DNA from: Clostridia bacterium
Lineage (GTDB): Bacteria > Bacillota > Clostridia > Oscillospirales > Acutalibacteraceae
Direction of reading: 5' to 3'
Length of the DNA: 50,545 nucleotides
NCBI GenBank assembly: GCA_017428625.1
Contig: JAFRQM010000020.1
Coordinates: 1 to 50,545 of the forward strand
Below are positions 1-7,745 of this stretch, one piece after another. The position numbers were made by a program, and so were the translations under genes. Each line of letters opens with the position of its first letter. The stretch's first letter is position 1. The notes beneath the pieces are model-generated. The model saw only the letters and a list, made by a program, of their open reading frames with translations. It was not told the DNA's origin and searched no databases.

Positions 1-1
1 A

Positions 2-127
2 TACGGAAGAGATATTAAGAAAGACGGCGGAACAATAACCTGCAATGACGGATTTTTCCGTAAACTCATTGCTTTCTTTCAGTGGCTGTTCAACGCACTC
101 CCTGAAAAAACAGTTCAGCCGAAATAA
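2..127 (+). CDS. C-terminal end of a probable secreted protein (5' truncated by window)
   Basis: Forty-one codons are open from the window edge to a TAA at 125-127. The end is an amphipathic, aromatic-rich stretch (GFFRKLIAFFQWLFNALPEK). The same pattern (xFxK...F...LFNxL) closes the secreted beta-helix protein at 31810-33432, so this is probably the tail of another exported protein of the same organism. The body of the protein lies outside the window, so its function cannot be told. A weak stem CGGCT/AGCCG at about 173-188 may end its transcript. The shared tail is seen in the sequence; the idea that it has a surface-targeting role is inference. Confidence 0.6.
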   Translation, partial: YGRDIKKDGGTITCNDGFFRKLIAFFQWLFNALPEKTVQPK

Positions 128-214
128 TCTTCATCCCGTTTCCGGAGTATTTCCTGAAATAAGAAAATACAACCGGCTGCTTAAAGCCGCTGACTTTTAT
201 TACGGAGGTTTGGC

Positions 215-301
215 ATGGTGAAAAGAATCAAATCATTCCTGTCTGTTTTCCTTGTCTGCATTATTACGCTTTCGTTTAATATCGTCAAAAACTCTCTATA
301 A
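215..301 (+). CDS. 28-codon signal-peptide-like ORF, possibly a gene remnant
   Basis: ATG at 215 follows a good ribosome binding site (GGAGG at 204-208, 6 nt spacing). The peptide has the lysine/arginine-rich start and hydrophobic core of an export signal (MVKRIKSFLSVFLVCIITLS) but stops after 28 residues. It is either a very small membrane peptide or the decayed 5' end of a secreted-protein gene whose body is gone. No continuation is visible before the terminator at 342-368. Confidence 0.35.
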   Translation: MVKRIKSFLSVFLVCIITLSFNIVKNSL

Positions 302-341
302 AACAAATCAAAGCAGAAGAAGACTGATAATATAATAATAA

Positions 342-368
342 AAAGGCTGTCGGAAGGCAGCCTTTTTT
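342..368. terminator. Bidirectional intrinsic terminator
   Basis: Stem AAGGCTG/CAGCCTT with an 8-nt loop, T-rich on both strands. It separates the plus-strand ORFs at the left edge from the minus-strand CPBP gene ending at 382. Confidence 0.8.
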
Positions 369-381
369 GTATGAAAAATGA

Positions 382-1140
382 TTAAAATGCGATAAGCCAG
401 ATTGTTTTGCTGACGATGTGAAGCAGGGCGTGGCTCAGCATTGCGTATTGGATGCCGTATTTGCGGTAAAGCCTGCCGAATATCAGCCCGAACGCGCCGT
501 TTAAGAGAAAACATCTGAAAACAATCATCGGGGTAAGGGCGCCGAACAGGGTTAATGTTGATGGCAGATGACCTGCCGCAAACGTGAGGGCGGCAAGAAT
601 ATTCGCCGCGATAAGCACTCCCGACAGGGCTGTTTCTTCTTTTCTGAAAAAGAGTTTCCACGCGACAAACGCTGTCAGAGACATAAGGAACAGACGCATC
701 ATCAGTTCTTCGACAACACCGCCGTAGAGGACGGAGGCTCCCCAGGTTAAGGCGTCAAAGGTTTTTGCCGTTTTGTAACTTTCGGCAACTTCGGGTATGA
801 GTTTTGCGAAGGTCCATGCGTCAAGACTGAACACCGCGCCGCCTGCCGAAGATATAATAATTGTTGTGAGCAGCTTTGATTTTTCGGGTCTGAAGGAGCG
901 CATAAGACCGAGCTTGCGCGCAAGAATATAACCGAAAAACGCGAATAAAACGGCGTAAAGCGCCGACTGAGCGGTGCTGACGGCAATCAGCGCCTGCCTG
1001 CTGCCGAGTTGTTTTACCGCTTCTTTCACAGCGGGTGAATCAGCCTGAGGCAGAGTCATAAGCGTTGCGAGGTAAGAAGCGGCAACAATTAAAGGGAGCA
1101 GGGCGAGGGCAAAGAGAAGAGGTTTTTTTAATTTACTCAT
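382..1140 (-). CDS. CPBP-family intramembrane metalloprotease (Abi-like)
   Basis: A 252-residue, strongly hydrophobic protein with about seven membrane segments. The three CPBP/Abi (Rce1-like) motifs are in order: EELMMR (E144, E145, R149), a His at about 191 (FAAGH) and a His at about 237 (LSHALLH). These form the metal-dependent glutamate protease core inside the membrane. Family members process prenylated proteins, small peptides or anti-sigma factors; the substrate here is unknown. Its start overlaps the end of the upstream MerR gene by 8 bp, so the two are translationally coupled. The MerR protein probably controls it. Confidence 0.85.
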   Translation of the reverse strand: MSKLKKPLLFALALLPLIVAASYLATLMTLPQADSPAVKEAVKQLGSRQALIAVSTAQSALYAVLFAFFGYILARKLGLMRSFRPEKSKLLTTIIISSAGGAVFSLDAWTFAKLIPEVAESYKTAKTFDALTWGASVLYGGVVEELMMRLFLMSLTAFVAWKLFFRKEETALSGVLIAANILAALTFAAGHLPSTLTLFGALTPMIVFRCFLLNGAFGLIFGRLYRKYGIQYAMLSHALLHIVSKTIWLIAF

Positions 1141-1885
1141 CGCCGTTCACTCCGCCGGTTTTGTTAAGATTTTTCGCGGGAGTTTCAACGCAGAAGCCCT
1201 TATGACCGCAGGCGGTGCAGGTGAGTTTGCGGGTTGTGGGCGTATGAGCGGCGAAAAACATCTCTTTGAAAGAGGGGCGGAAAACCTTCTGACATTCGGG
1301 GCAGATGTAGGCAATCTTTTTGTAATAGAGATAAGATATAATTATTGCCCAGGGTATCGCAAGCGCCGCCCACACAATGAGAAGCCACCACATACCCCTT
1401 GTTATGCCGAGAATAATCGCCGCCCATTGAAGGGCTGAGACGGGTAAACCGGTGAGAACCATTGCTGCGCGGAAATTTCTGAGTTTTTTTCTGTCTGTCA
1501 TAATGTGAGCCATGCCGCCTAATGAATTAAAGGAGAAATCGCCGGCTGTTTCAAGCGCTTTTCTGACATCTTCAAGTTTTTTCAGTTTTTCGCGCCGCTC
1601 ATCTATCTCTGTGTTGAGCGCCTGCTCCTGCTGAGAGAGAAGAAGAAAAATAACGTTTTTGTTATTTTCCCGCTCAATAAGTTCCTTTATTGTGTCGATG
1701 GATATTCCGAGGTTTCTGAGAAAACAGATAGTTTTCATTTTGTCGAGATCGGAGCCGGAATAAAGACGCCTGCCGCCTTCGGTGAGTTCCGACGGCGTGA
1801 GTATGCCGCGGGTGTCATAATACTGCACGGTGCGCACGGTTACCGAGCAGAGTTTTGCGATTTCGCCTGTTGTGTATTTCGGCAC
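1133..1885 (-). CDS. MerR-family regulator with C-terminal membrane segments and zinc ribbon
   Basis: Residues 1-70 form the MerR winged helix-turn-helix (TTGEIAKLCSVTVRTVQYYD, then GGRRLYS). A dimerisation coiled coil follows (about 75-113). Unusually, the effector part holds two membrane helices (about 141-162 and 166-187) and a C-terminal zinc ribbon with CPEC (195-198) and CTAC (223-226). This makes it a membrane-anchored one-component regulator, perhaps sensing envelope or lipid state. It lies directly upstream of, and overlapping, the CPBP protease gene. An inverted repeat sits in its own promoter region, so autoregulation is likely. The ligand is unknown. Confidence 0.85.
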   Translation of the reverse strand: MPKYTTGEIAKLCSVTVRTVQYYDTRGILTPSELTEGGRRLYSGSDLDKMKTICFLRNLGISIDTIKELIERENNKNVIFLLLSQQEQALNTEIDERREKLKKLEDVRKALETAGDFSFNSLGGMAHIMTDRKKLRNFRAAMVLTGLPVSALQWAAIILGITRGMWWLLIVWAALAIPWAIIISYLYYKKIAYICPECQKVFRPSFKEMFFAAHTPTTRKLTCTACGHKGFCVETPAKNLNKTGGVNGDE

Positions 1886-1911
1886 GGTTTTTCACCTCCC
1901 TGACGGCAGTT

Positions 1912-1950
1912 TAATACATTACGCCGCGTAACAAGCAACCCCTTACGCAG
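1912..1950 (-). promoter_or_regulatory. merR promoter region with TTACGC inverted repeats
   Basis: A perfect 6-1-6 dyad (TTACGC-C-GCGTAA) lies at 1919-1931, and a further TTACGC at 1943-1948. On the minus strand a TTGCTT (-35-like) precedes the dyad and TATTAA follows it, so the dyad sits between the promoter elements, as is usual for MerR operators. The ribosome binding site (GGGAGGTG) is at about 1893-1900. The operator role is inference. Confidence 0.45.
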
Positions 1951-1982
1951 GGGGATTTTTTGTTTTTTTGAATATTTTTCAC

Positions 1983-2019
1983 AAAAAAAAGGAAATTTCT
2001 GTCTGAAATCCCCTTTTTT
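1983..2019 (-). terminator. Imperfect terminator downstream of the FAD oxidoreductase
   Basis: The stem AAGG..ATTTC/GAAAT..CCTT has a two-base internal mismatch, a TGTCT loop and homopolymer A/T flanks on both sides. It lies just past the stop of the minus-strand gene at 2035. Confidence 0.55.
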
Positions 2020-2034
2020 ATGAATAAAAACGGA

Positions 2035-3360
2035 TTATTTTACCTTGCCGACCCTCTGCCAGAGTTTTTCGGCACGGGCGCTCCAGAGCGGGAGATAAGC
2101 GGGATTTTTCGGGAAATTCATATAGAGAGTTCTCAGTTCAATGCCGAGTTTCATACCCGAAAGAGCCGCCGCGATTGTTCTGCCGCTTATGTGTTTTTTT
2201 GAGATTGATGTGAGAATACCCGTGAGCGTTCTGACGGCATGAGCCGGTGTGACTTTTTCTCCGCCCAGGAACTTTGAGTTGAAAATGAGCCCCTGAGAGA
2301 AAAGGTATTCAATTTCATCATCGGTTACGGCGCCTATGAGTTTTGTCAGAAACGCGCGCACCAACGAAAAATCCGCGCCCTGAACGCGGTTGTATTCTCG
2401 GTTAATCTGCCAGAGGGATTCTTTTGTTAAATCGTCTTTTCTCAGGGCTTCGTCAAGCACTTTAACGGCGATGTCAATCATAACCATTGAGGAGGTTATG
2501 CCCTCGCCGCAATCGGGCTTGGTCAGGCAGGCGGAATCGCCCGCCGTTATAAAATTATCGGCGACGAGGGAGTAGGGAGGACGGCGGAAAGGAGTAATGC
2601 CTTTTTCGGTTTTTATAAGCTCGAAATCGCCATTTGAGGTTACGCTGTCGAGCTTTGCCGCCTCCGCTTCGGCTCTCGCGTAGCCGCAGACGGCGCCCGT
2701 GCCGATTATTTTTTCGTTCTCATTCATCGAGAACGGAGCATACCACGATTTTGTGTTGAGCCAGAAGGTGTTTTGCTGCGGAGCGCTGAACCTTGCGTAG
2801 CGCAGGATGACATAAAACATATCGTCATCGGCGAGAGAAAAGCGCTCAATGCCGTAGCCGTTGGGGAGACTTCTGCGGGGAAGGGCGTTTGCTCCCGAAC
2901 AGTCCACCACGGCTTTCGCGGCAATTTCTTTTGCGCCTTCGGGGGTTTCGTAACGAACGCCGCTTATGTGACCGTCGGTGAAGATGAACTCGCGGAACGC
3001 CGCCTCATACTCGATTTCGGCGCCCGCTTCGAGAGCCTCTTTAACCATAAGGGCGGTGTATTCGCGCAGGTGCAGACCCACCGTTTCGGCGGGAACGGGG
3101 AAACGGTACCTGTTCGAGGGTGAGGCAAAGCCGTTGTCGGTAAACTCAAAAGCCCATTCCGGGTCGCCCTCTTTTACCGTCGGTATGTCGAAGGTTTTAA
3201 GGTCTGTTTTAGTGAGGTGGACTATATCCATTTTTGTGCCGAGTTTTTCGGGCGGAAGTTTTTCGATAATCTTCACGCTGCGCCCGAGTTTTGCCGTTTT
3301 TTTGGCGAAATACGCGCCGGAGGTGGCACCGCCGATTACAAGAACATCATAAGACTGCAT
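2035..3360 (-). CDS. FAD-dependent oxidoreductase, geranylgeranyl-reductase-like
   Basis: The 441 residues begin with a Rossmann dinucleotide-binding loop (VIGGATSG, 8-15). A second FAD contact is at about 272-286 (TAGDSACLTKPDCGEG), the GD motif of the geranylgeranyl reductase/halogenase-type flavoprotein family. DCSG at 153-156 is a further typical FAD contact. Members reduce isoprenoid chains or oxidise small substrates; the substrate here is not evident. It lies 36 bp downstream of the MTA/SAH nucleosidase gene and is probably co-transcribed. The terminator at 1983-2019 ends the unit. Confidence 0.75.
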   Translation of the reverse strand: MQSYDVLVIGGATSGAYFAKKTAKLGRSVKIIEKLPPEKLGTKMDIVHLTKTDLKTFDIPTVKEGDPEWAFEFTDNGFASPSNRYRFPVPAETVGLHLREYTALMVKEALEAGAEIEYEAAFREFIFTDGHISGVRYETPEGAKEIAAKAVVDCSGANALPRRSLPNGYGIERFSLADDDMFYVILRYARFSAPQQNTFWLNTKSWYAPFSMNENEKIIGTGAVCGYARAEAEAAKLDSVTSNGDFELIKTEKGITPFRRPPYSLVADNFITAGDSACLTKPDCGEGITSSMVMIDIAVKVLDEALRKDDLTKESLWQINREYNRVQGADFSLVRAFLTKLIGAVTDDEIEYLFSQGLIFNSKFLGGEKVTPAHAVRTLTGILTSISKKHISGRTIAAALSGMKLGIELRTLYMNFPKNPAYLPLWSARAEKLWQRVGKVK

Positions 3361-3396
3361 AATATCACCGCTTTATTATAAAATAAGGGTTTGCTC

Positions 3397-4104
3397 TCAG
3401 TATTTTGTGACAATGTATTCAATCATTTTCGCCGCGTTGTCGGCGGCGAGGGGAAGAAACTCGGTGTAGGTCATTTCAGCCTTGCCGTCGGCGGAGTCGG
3501 AAATGGCGCGGACTATTGCGAAGGGGATGTTGTTCAGGCGGCAGACCTGACCTATTGAGGCGCCCTCCATTTCGCAGGAGATTGCGCCGAATGTGCCGGT
3601 TATGCGCCTGCGGGTTTCGTCGCTCGCGATGAACTGGTCGCCCGAGGCTATTGTGCCTGTTTTGACCCTGACGCCTTCAAACTCTTTTGCGCAGGCTGTA
3701 AGTATTTCAACGGCTCTTTCGTCACAGGGGATTTTGACCGTGTTGACGGCGGGCACCATTCCGGGGACTTCGCCGACGGGGGATAAGTCGAAATCGTGCT
3801 GGCAGACGCTGTCGGCTACGGCGATGTCGCACACGGAGAGTTCATCCGTCAGAGTGCCGCCGACGCCGGTGTTGATAATCAGGGAGGGGTTGTATTTGAG
3901 AATCATTGCCTGTGCGCACATAGCGGCGCAGACCTTGCCTATTCCGCACACGGCGGTTACAACAGGGGTGCCGTTCAGGGTGCCGCTGACAAATTCCATA
4001 CCGCCGGCGACGGAACTCTGTTTGTTCTCCATTTTTGAGCGAATGGTTTTTATCTCAATTTCCATTGCGCCGATTATGCCGATGTTTTTGTATAATTCTT
4101 TCAT
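3397..4104 (-). CDS. mtnN: 5'-methylthioadenosine/S-adenosylhomocysteine nucleosidase
   Basis: The 235-residue length and motifs fit the MTAN/Pfs family: IGAMEIEI with the catalytic Glu (E15), the substrate loop CEMEGAS (E178, E180), and the catalytic Asp in ISDSAD (D203). The enzyme cleaves MTA and SAH to adenine plus a thioribose or S-ribosylhomocysteine in the cytoplasm. LuxS, which uses S-ribosylhomocysteine, is encoded at 31071-31523, so the two-step SAH recycling route and AI-2 precursor formation are both present. The RBS GAGGTAAATT precedes the ATG at 4104. A 10-bp hairpin lies directly upstream. Confidence 0.93.
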   Translation of the reverse strand: MKELYKNIGIIGAMEIEIKTIRSKMENKQSSVAGGMEFVSGTLNGTPVVTAVCGIGKVCAAMCAQAMILKYNPSLIINTGVGGTLTDELSVCDIAVADSVCQHDFDLSPVGEVPGMVPAVNTVKIPCDERAVEILTACAKEFEGVRVKTGTIASGDQFIASDETRRRITGTFGAISCEMEGASIGQVCRLNNIPFAIVRAISDSADGKAEMTYTEFLPLAADNAAKMIEYIVTKY

Positions 4105-4125
4105 AATTTACCTCGCTTATAATTA

Positions 4126-4149
4126 AACGGAGTCAGCGATGACTCCGTT
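4126..4149 (-). terminator. Intercistronic hairpin between S41 and mtnN genes
   Basis: Perfect 10-bp stem (AACGGAGTCA/TGACTCCGTT) with a GCGA loop. The following minus-strand tract (TTTAATTA) is only moderately U-rich, so it may be a leaky terminator or an mRNA-stabilising element. Only about 20 bp separate it from the mtnN start codon. Confidence 0.6.
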
Positions 4150-4155
4150 ATTGTT

Positions 4156-5364
4156 TTATTCCGAGAAAAGTTTGAGGGCTTCGCGGACTTGCGCGTCATC
4201 CGAGACGGAAATAGCCCAGAGGCTGACACTGTCGCCCTGGTCGAGTTCGCGCGTGATGTCGGGAGTTATGCCTTCGCCCTCGTAGTTTCTTTCGGGGTTG
4301 TAGGTTTCGAGCCTTGCGACCGTGAGAAGAACGGCGTCGCCGCTGTCAAGCGGGAAGGCGCGCGAAACGGTTTGTATGCCTTTGGTCCGGGAGCCGACTA
4401 TGACTGCCGAGCTTATATCTTTGAGGTCGGCGGCAAAAAGTTCCGCGGGACCTGCGGTGCCGTTGTTGACAAGCACGGCGAAGGTGGAGTTTATTGAGCC
4501 GCTCTCAGCCGCCCAGGCGTCGATTTTGCTGCCGTTTTTGTCATAGGTTACGGCAAGGGTCTGGTTGCCCGACGGAGCGGGAACAATTACATCAAGGGTG
4601 CGCGCCGCGTATTCGACAGTGCCCTCGCTTGTGCCGCGCAGGTCGATAATGAAGCCGACGGCGCCTTTTTCCTGAAGGGATTTCATCACGGAGGAAAATT
4701 CGGCGGGGGTATCTTTATAAAAGGCGGTGATGCGGACCTTCGCAATGTTGCCGCTGAGCATCTGCGAAACGACGGTGGGAATTTTGAAGCCGAGCATGGG
4801 CTCTACGGTTGCCTGCCTGCCGTCTCTCGAATAGACGATTTCGACACTGCTGAGTTTGCCGCCGTAAAGTTGTTTTTCAAGTTCCTGATAATTTACACGG
4901 GTAACCGTTTCACCCTCAATGCTTACTATGATATCGCCTTTTTGCAGACCTGCTTTTTCGGCGGGAGAATCTTCATAGACATAGACAACGGTGTATTCGC
5001 TGTTTATGGGGTTGTAATAGGTTTCGATGCCGATGCCCGTCAGACTGCCGCCCAGTTTTTCGATGTATTCCGAGTATTCCTCGGAGGAAAGGTAGGCGTT
5101 GTTGCCGTCGCCGAGACCGTTTATATAACCCTCGACAAGGGCGGAGGTTATTGCCTGTGTGCGGTCGTCAACGCTGCCGTAAAAATAGTTTGAGACGATG
5201 CCGTTGATTTCTTCGGTTGCCGCCGAAACGGAGGTGCGCAGCGAAAGGTTTGTGATTATTGAATTGTAGAGAGTGCGCGACATTGCCATTGTTACGGTGA
5301 AGGTAACGGCTATGGCGACTATTGTTATTGCGAGTGATAAACCGACCGAGATTTTTTTGTTCAT
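4156..5364 (-). CDS. S41 (CtpA-like) peptidase homolog with PDZ domain, catalytic dyad apparently lost
   Basis: An N-terminal membrane anchor (about 5-28) is followed by the helical S41 N-domain, a PDZ domain (about 105-190, with SPAEKAGLQKGDIIVSIEG) and an S41 core (from about 200). In active CtpA proteins the serine lies in a TAS-A-x-E motif and the lysine in GxxTxGKG. Here those stretches read NGTAGPAELFAA and GSRTKGIQTV. The serine position is Gly305 (GGT codon, 4450-4452) and the lysine position appears to be Ile330. The fold is complete (402 residues, no frameshift), so this is probably a non-proteolytic scaffold or regulator. It follows the M23 hydrolase gene, where Clostridia usually carry an active CtpA. 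Confidence 0.8.
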   Translation of the reverse strand: MNKKISVGLSLAITIVAIAVTFTVTMAMSRTLYNSIITNLSLRTSVSAATEEINGIVSNYFYGSVDDRTQAITSALVEGYINGLGDGNNAYLSSEEYSEYIEKLGGSLTGIGIETYYNPINSEYTVVYVYEDSPAEKAGLQKGDIIVSIEGETVTRVNYQELEKQLYGGKLSSVEIVYSRDGRQATVEPMLGFKIPTVVSQMLSGNIAKVRITAFYKDTPAEFSSVMKSLQEKGAVGFIIDLRGTSEGTVEYAARTLDVIVPAPSGNQTLAVTYDKNGSKIDAWAAESGSINSTFAVLVNNGTAGPAELFAADLKDISSAVIVGSRTKGIQTVSRAFPLDSGDAVLLTVARLETYNPERNYEGEGITPDITRELDQGDSVSLWAISVSDDAQVREALKLFSE

Positions 5365-5393
5365 TTGCTAAACCTGTCTTCCGATTATTTTCA

Positions 5394-5424
5394 AAAAGGC
5401 ATATCCCGTTGAGATATGCCTTTT
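5394..5424 (-). terminator. Strong hairpin after the M23 hydrolase gene
   Basis: Perfect 12-bp stem (AAAAGGCATATC/GATATGCCTTTT) with a 7-nt loop and a TTTTT tract on the minus strand. It lies between the M23 stop and the S41 start, which is only about 30 bp further on. S41 expression must therefore rely on readthrough or on a promoter inside the upstream gene. Confidence 0.75.
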
Positions 5425-5440
5425 GCGGATTCATATTATT

Positions 5441-6826
5441 TTAGCCCGGGCAGGAAACATAGTTCTCCGGATTGACTCTTGAGACGGAGCCGTCGGCGTT
5501 CTTGATTCTGACTTCAAAGTGCAGGTGGTAGCCGGTTGTGTTGCCGGTAAGACCGATTTCGGCTATCTTCTGACCCTGGCTGACTATCTGACCTTCATAA
5601 ACGGTAAGCGTTCTGGTGTGGGCGTAGAGGGTGAGCATACCGTTGCCGTGGTCGATAATGCAGTAGTTGCCGTAGCCTGAGTTGTAGCCGCCGTTGTTGA
5701 TGGCGCGTATGACTTTGCCGCTCTGCGCCGCGACAACATTTTTACCGTTGGAGATGTTGTTGCCGTTGGCGTCGCGCACAACGATATCGGTGCCGTAGTG
5801 GGGCTGACCGTTTGAGTAGTAGCCGAAGTGGCAGGTTACATGAGTGTTGCTGTAGGGAACGGGCCAGATGAGGTTTGCGCTTGTTCTGTTGACAAGATAA
5901 GCCTCGGGAACCTCCTCACCCTGCGAGGAGCCGTTCTGGGCGATGTAATTGTCGATTTCTCTGGAAAGAACCTCCATCTCCGCGCGCTGACGGGCGATTT
6001 CTCTCTGATATTCTTCGCTGTCTTCGTCAAGTTCGCTGAGAAGTTCGTTGACCTGAGCGTATCTGCTGTCAAGAGTCGCCTGTTTGCTTGAAGCGGCGGA
6101 ACGGCTGCTTTCAAGGTCATACTGGTTGGAACGCAGCTGGTTCATCTTGGAGTCGAGAAGACCTTTTTTAATCTGAAGGTCTGCCTTCTGAACATCGGCT
6201 TCTTCTTTGAGAGCGTTGAGTTCTTCGGCTCTTTTCTCCATATCCTTGATTAACTGCTCGTCGCTTTCGCTGACCCTGTCCATAAGTTCCATTCTCGCAA
6301 GGAAGGTGGAGAGGTCTTCGGACGAGAGGAGAAGTTCTATCATGGTGGCGTTGCCGCCCGCCATATAATCTTCGCGGATTCTTACAAGGAGTTTGTCCTG
6401 GGTGTCTTGCGCGAGCTGCTGGGATTCCTCAATTTCCGCCGACAGTTCTTCGATATGCTCTTCAACCGTTTCAATCTGGCCGTTGAGAGTGGTAATCTGC
6501 GGACGCAGTTCTGAAATGCTGCCGTCGAGAACGTCTATCCTTTGGTCGAGAATGGATATCTGGCTTTTTATTGTGTCAATATCTTTTGATATTGTTTTGA
6601 GTTTTTCTTCGTTGGTTGTAATCTGGGATTCAACCTGCTGCAACTTTTTTTCGTTTGCGGCAACCTCTTTTTCGAGGTCGCTGTATTGCTTCTTAAGGTC
6701 GTCGAGAGATTCCTGAGCCGAAGACGCCGGAAGGGGGCTGAACGCGACAAGGCCTATGAGAGTAAGGCTGAGAACCGCGCTGAGAACCCTGATGATGTTG
6801 TGTTTATTAAAGATCTTCAAGTTCAA
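5441..6826 (-). CDS. Secreted coiled-coil murein hydrolase, M23 (LytM) domain, EnvC/PcsB-like
   Basis: A signal peptide (LKIFNKHN then a hydrophobic core ending near ASSAQ) is followed by about 260 residues of heptad-rich coiled coil (DLKKQYSDLEKEVAANEKKL onward). A C-terminal M23 domain carries the zinc motifs HxxxD (HYGTD) and HxH (HLHFEV). It is predicted to cut peptidoglycan outside the cell. In the EnvC and PcsB families the coiled coil docks on FtsX and is released by FtsE ATP hydrolysis. I chose the TTG at 6826, 7 nt after AGGAAAGG. A longer ATG start at 6895 would overlap ftsX by 89 bp and lacks a good RBS. Confidence 0.9.
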   Translation of the reverse strand: MNLKIFNKHNIIRVLSAVLSLTLIGLVAFSPLPASSAQESLDDLKKQYSDLEKEVAANEKKLQQVESQITTNEEKLKTISKDIDTIKSQISILDQRIDVLDGSISELRPQITTLNGQIETVEEHIEELSAEIEESQQLAQDTQDKLLVRIREDYMAGGNATMIELLLSSEDLSTFLARMELMDRVSESDEQLIKDMEKRAEELNALKEEADVQKADLQIKKGLLDSKMNQLRSNQYDLESSRSAASSKQATLDSRYAQVNELLSELDEDSEEYQREIARQRAEMEVLSREIDNYIAQNGSSQGEEVPEAYLVNRTSANLIWPVPYSNTHVTCHFGYYSNGQPHYGTDIVVRDANGNNISNGKNVVAAQSGKVIRAINNGGYNSGYGNYCIIDHGNGMLTLYAHTRTLTVYEGQIVSQGQKIAEIGLTGNTTGYHLHFEVRIKNADGSVSRVNPENYVSCPG

Positions 6827-7745
6827 CAAACTTCCTTTCCTTAAGATATTTGCGTATTGATGACGCAGAACCGAATATGCCGGTGAAAATACCAAGAATA
6901 AGGAATGCCGCGAGAATCAGGGGCAGGTATTCCATAATATCCACGCCCGAACCCGCGAAACCTACGGCGGCGGTGAGATATTTGATGCCTACTGTATAAA
7001 TGCCCCAAAGCGCGAGGGTCGCGAGAATGCCGGAGATTATGCCGATAAGCACACCCTCGACAATGAAGGGCCAGCGTATGAAACGGTTTGTGGCGCCGAC
7101 GCTCTTCATAATGCTGATTTCAAGCCTGCGGCTGAACATTGTGATTTTGACCGTGTTGGAGATTATGAACAGCGAGACGATGAACAGAAGCGCTATAATG
7201 ATTAAACTCACATAGGTTACCGCCTGTTTGGCACTTGCGAGTTTGCCCGCAAGGTCGCTGTTCTCACGCGTGCGCATAACATTGTTGAGCAGTTTTATTT
7301 TTTCGACCGTCTGCGAGAACTGACTCATATCGCGCACCGTAACCTTGTAGGCGTCGGGCAGCGGGTTTTTGCCGAGGTCGCGCAGATAATCGGAAACCTC
7401 GCCCATATCTTCAAGAATGCTGTCATACGCTTCATCTTTCGGGATGAAATCGCAGGTGGCGACATTCTCTATTGCCATGATGTCGGATTTGAGGTTGACC
7501 GTTTCGACAGCGGAGGAGTTGTCGTCGATATAAACCAGAATGACATTTTCCTGCTCGATGTCGGTTACAATCGCCTCAATGTTGCGGTAAATCATAAACG
7601 CTATGCCCATAAGGAACATACTGCTGAAAAGCACGGTTACCGAGGCTATTGTCATAAGTTTGTTGACTCTCAGGTTACGGAAGCCCTCTTTTGTTAGGTA
7701 GCCTAAGCTGCCGCCCGAGGATTTGGTTTTTTCGGTGTTTTTCAT
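6807..7745 (-). CDS. ftsX: Cell-division ABC transporter permease FtsX
   Basis: The 312 residues have the FtsX layout: a cytoplasmic N-terminus (GYLTKEGFRNLRVNKL), TM1 (about 33-54), a large extracellular loop (about 55-165) that in the family binds the hydrolase coiled coil, and three further TM helices (about 175-300). RRLEISIMKSVGAT is the coupling segment between them. With FtsE it transmits ATP hydrolysis across the membrane to switch on the M23 hydrolase encoded next. It overlaps ftsE by 4 bp (ATGA) and the hydrolase start by about 20 bp. Confidence 0.95.
   Translation of the reverse strand: MKNTEKTKSSGGSLGYLTKEGFRNLRVNKLMTIASVTVLFSSMFLMGIAFMIYRNIEAIVTDIEQENVILVYIDDNSSAVETVNLKSDIMAIENVATCDFIPKDEAYDSILEDMGEVSDYLRDLGKNPLPDAYKVTVRDMSQFSQTVEKIKLLNNVMRTRENSDLAGKLASAKQAVTYVSLIIIALLFIVSLFIISNTVKITMFSRRLEISIMKSVGATNRFIRWPFIVEGVLIGIISGILATLALWGIYTVGIKYLTAAVGFAGSGVDIMEYLPLILAAFLILGIFTGIFGSASSIRKYLKERKFVELEDL

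Noticed and set aside
1941..1957. CCCCT/AGGGG hairpin plus T-tract on the plus strand as a terminator
   Set aside because: No plus-strand gene reads into it, and it overlaps the likely merR operator on the minus strand, so I kept it as a regulatory region.
4440..4460. Frameshift as the cause of the missing S41 serine
   Set aside because: The reading frame and conserved residues on both sides (NNGTA, AELFAADLKD) are continuous, so it is substitution, not a frameshift.
6827..6895. N-terminal extension of the M23 hydrolase to an ATG at 6895
   Set aside because: It would overlap ftsX by 89 bp and put about 23 residues before the signal peptide; the TTG at 6826 has a strong RBS.
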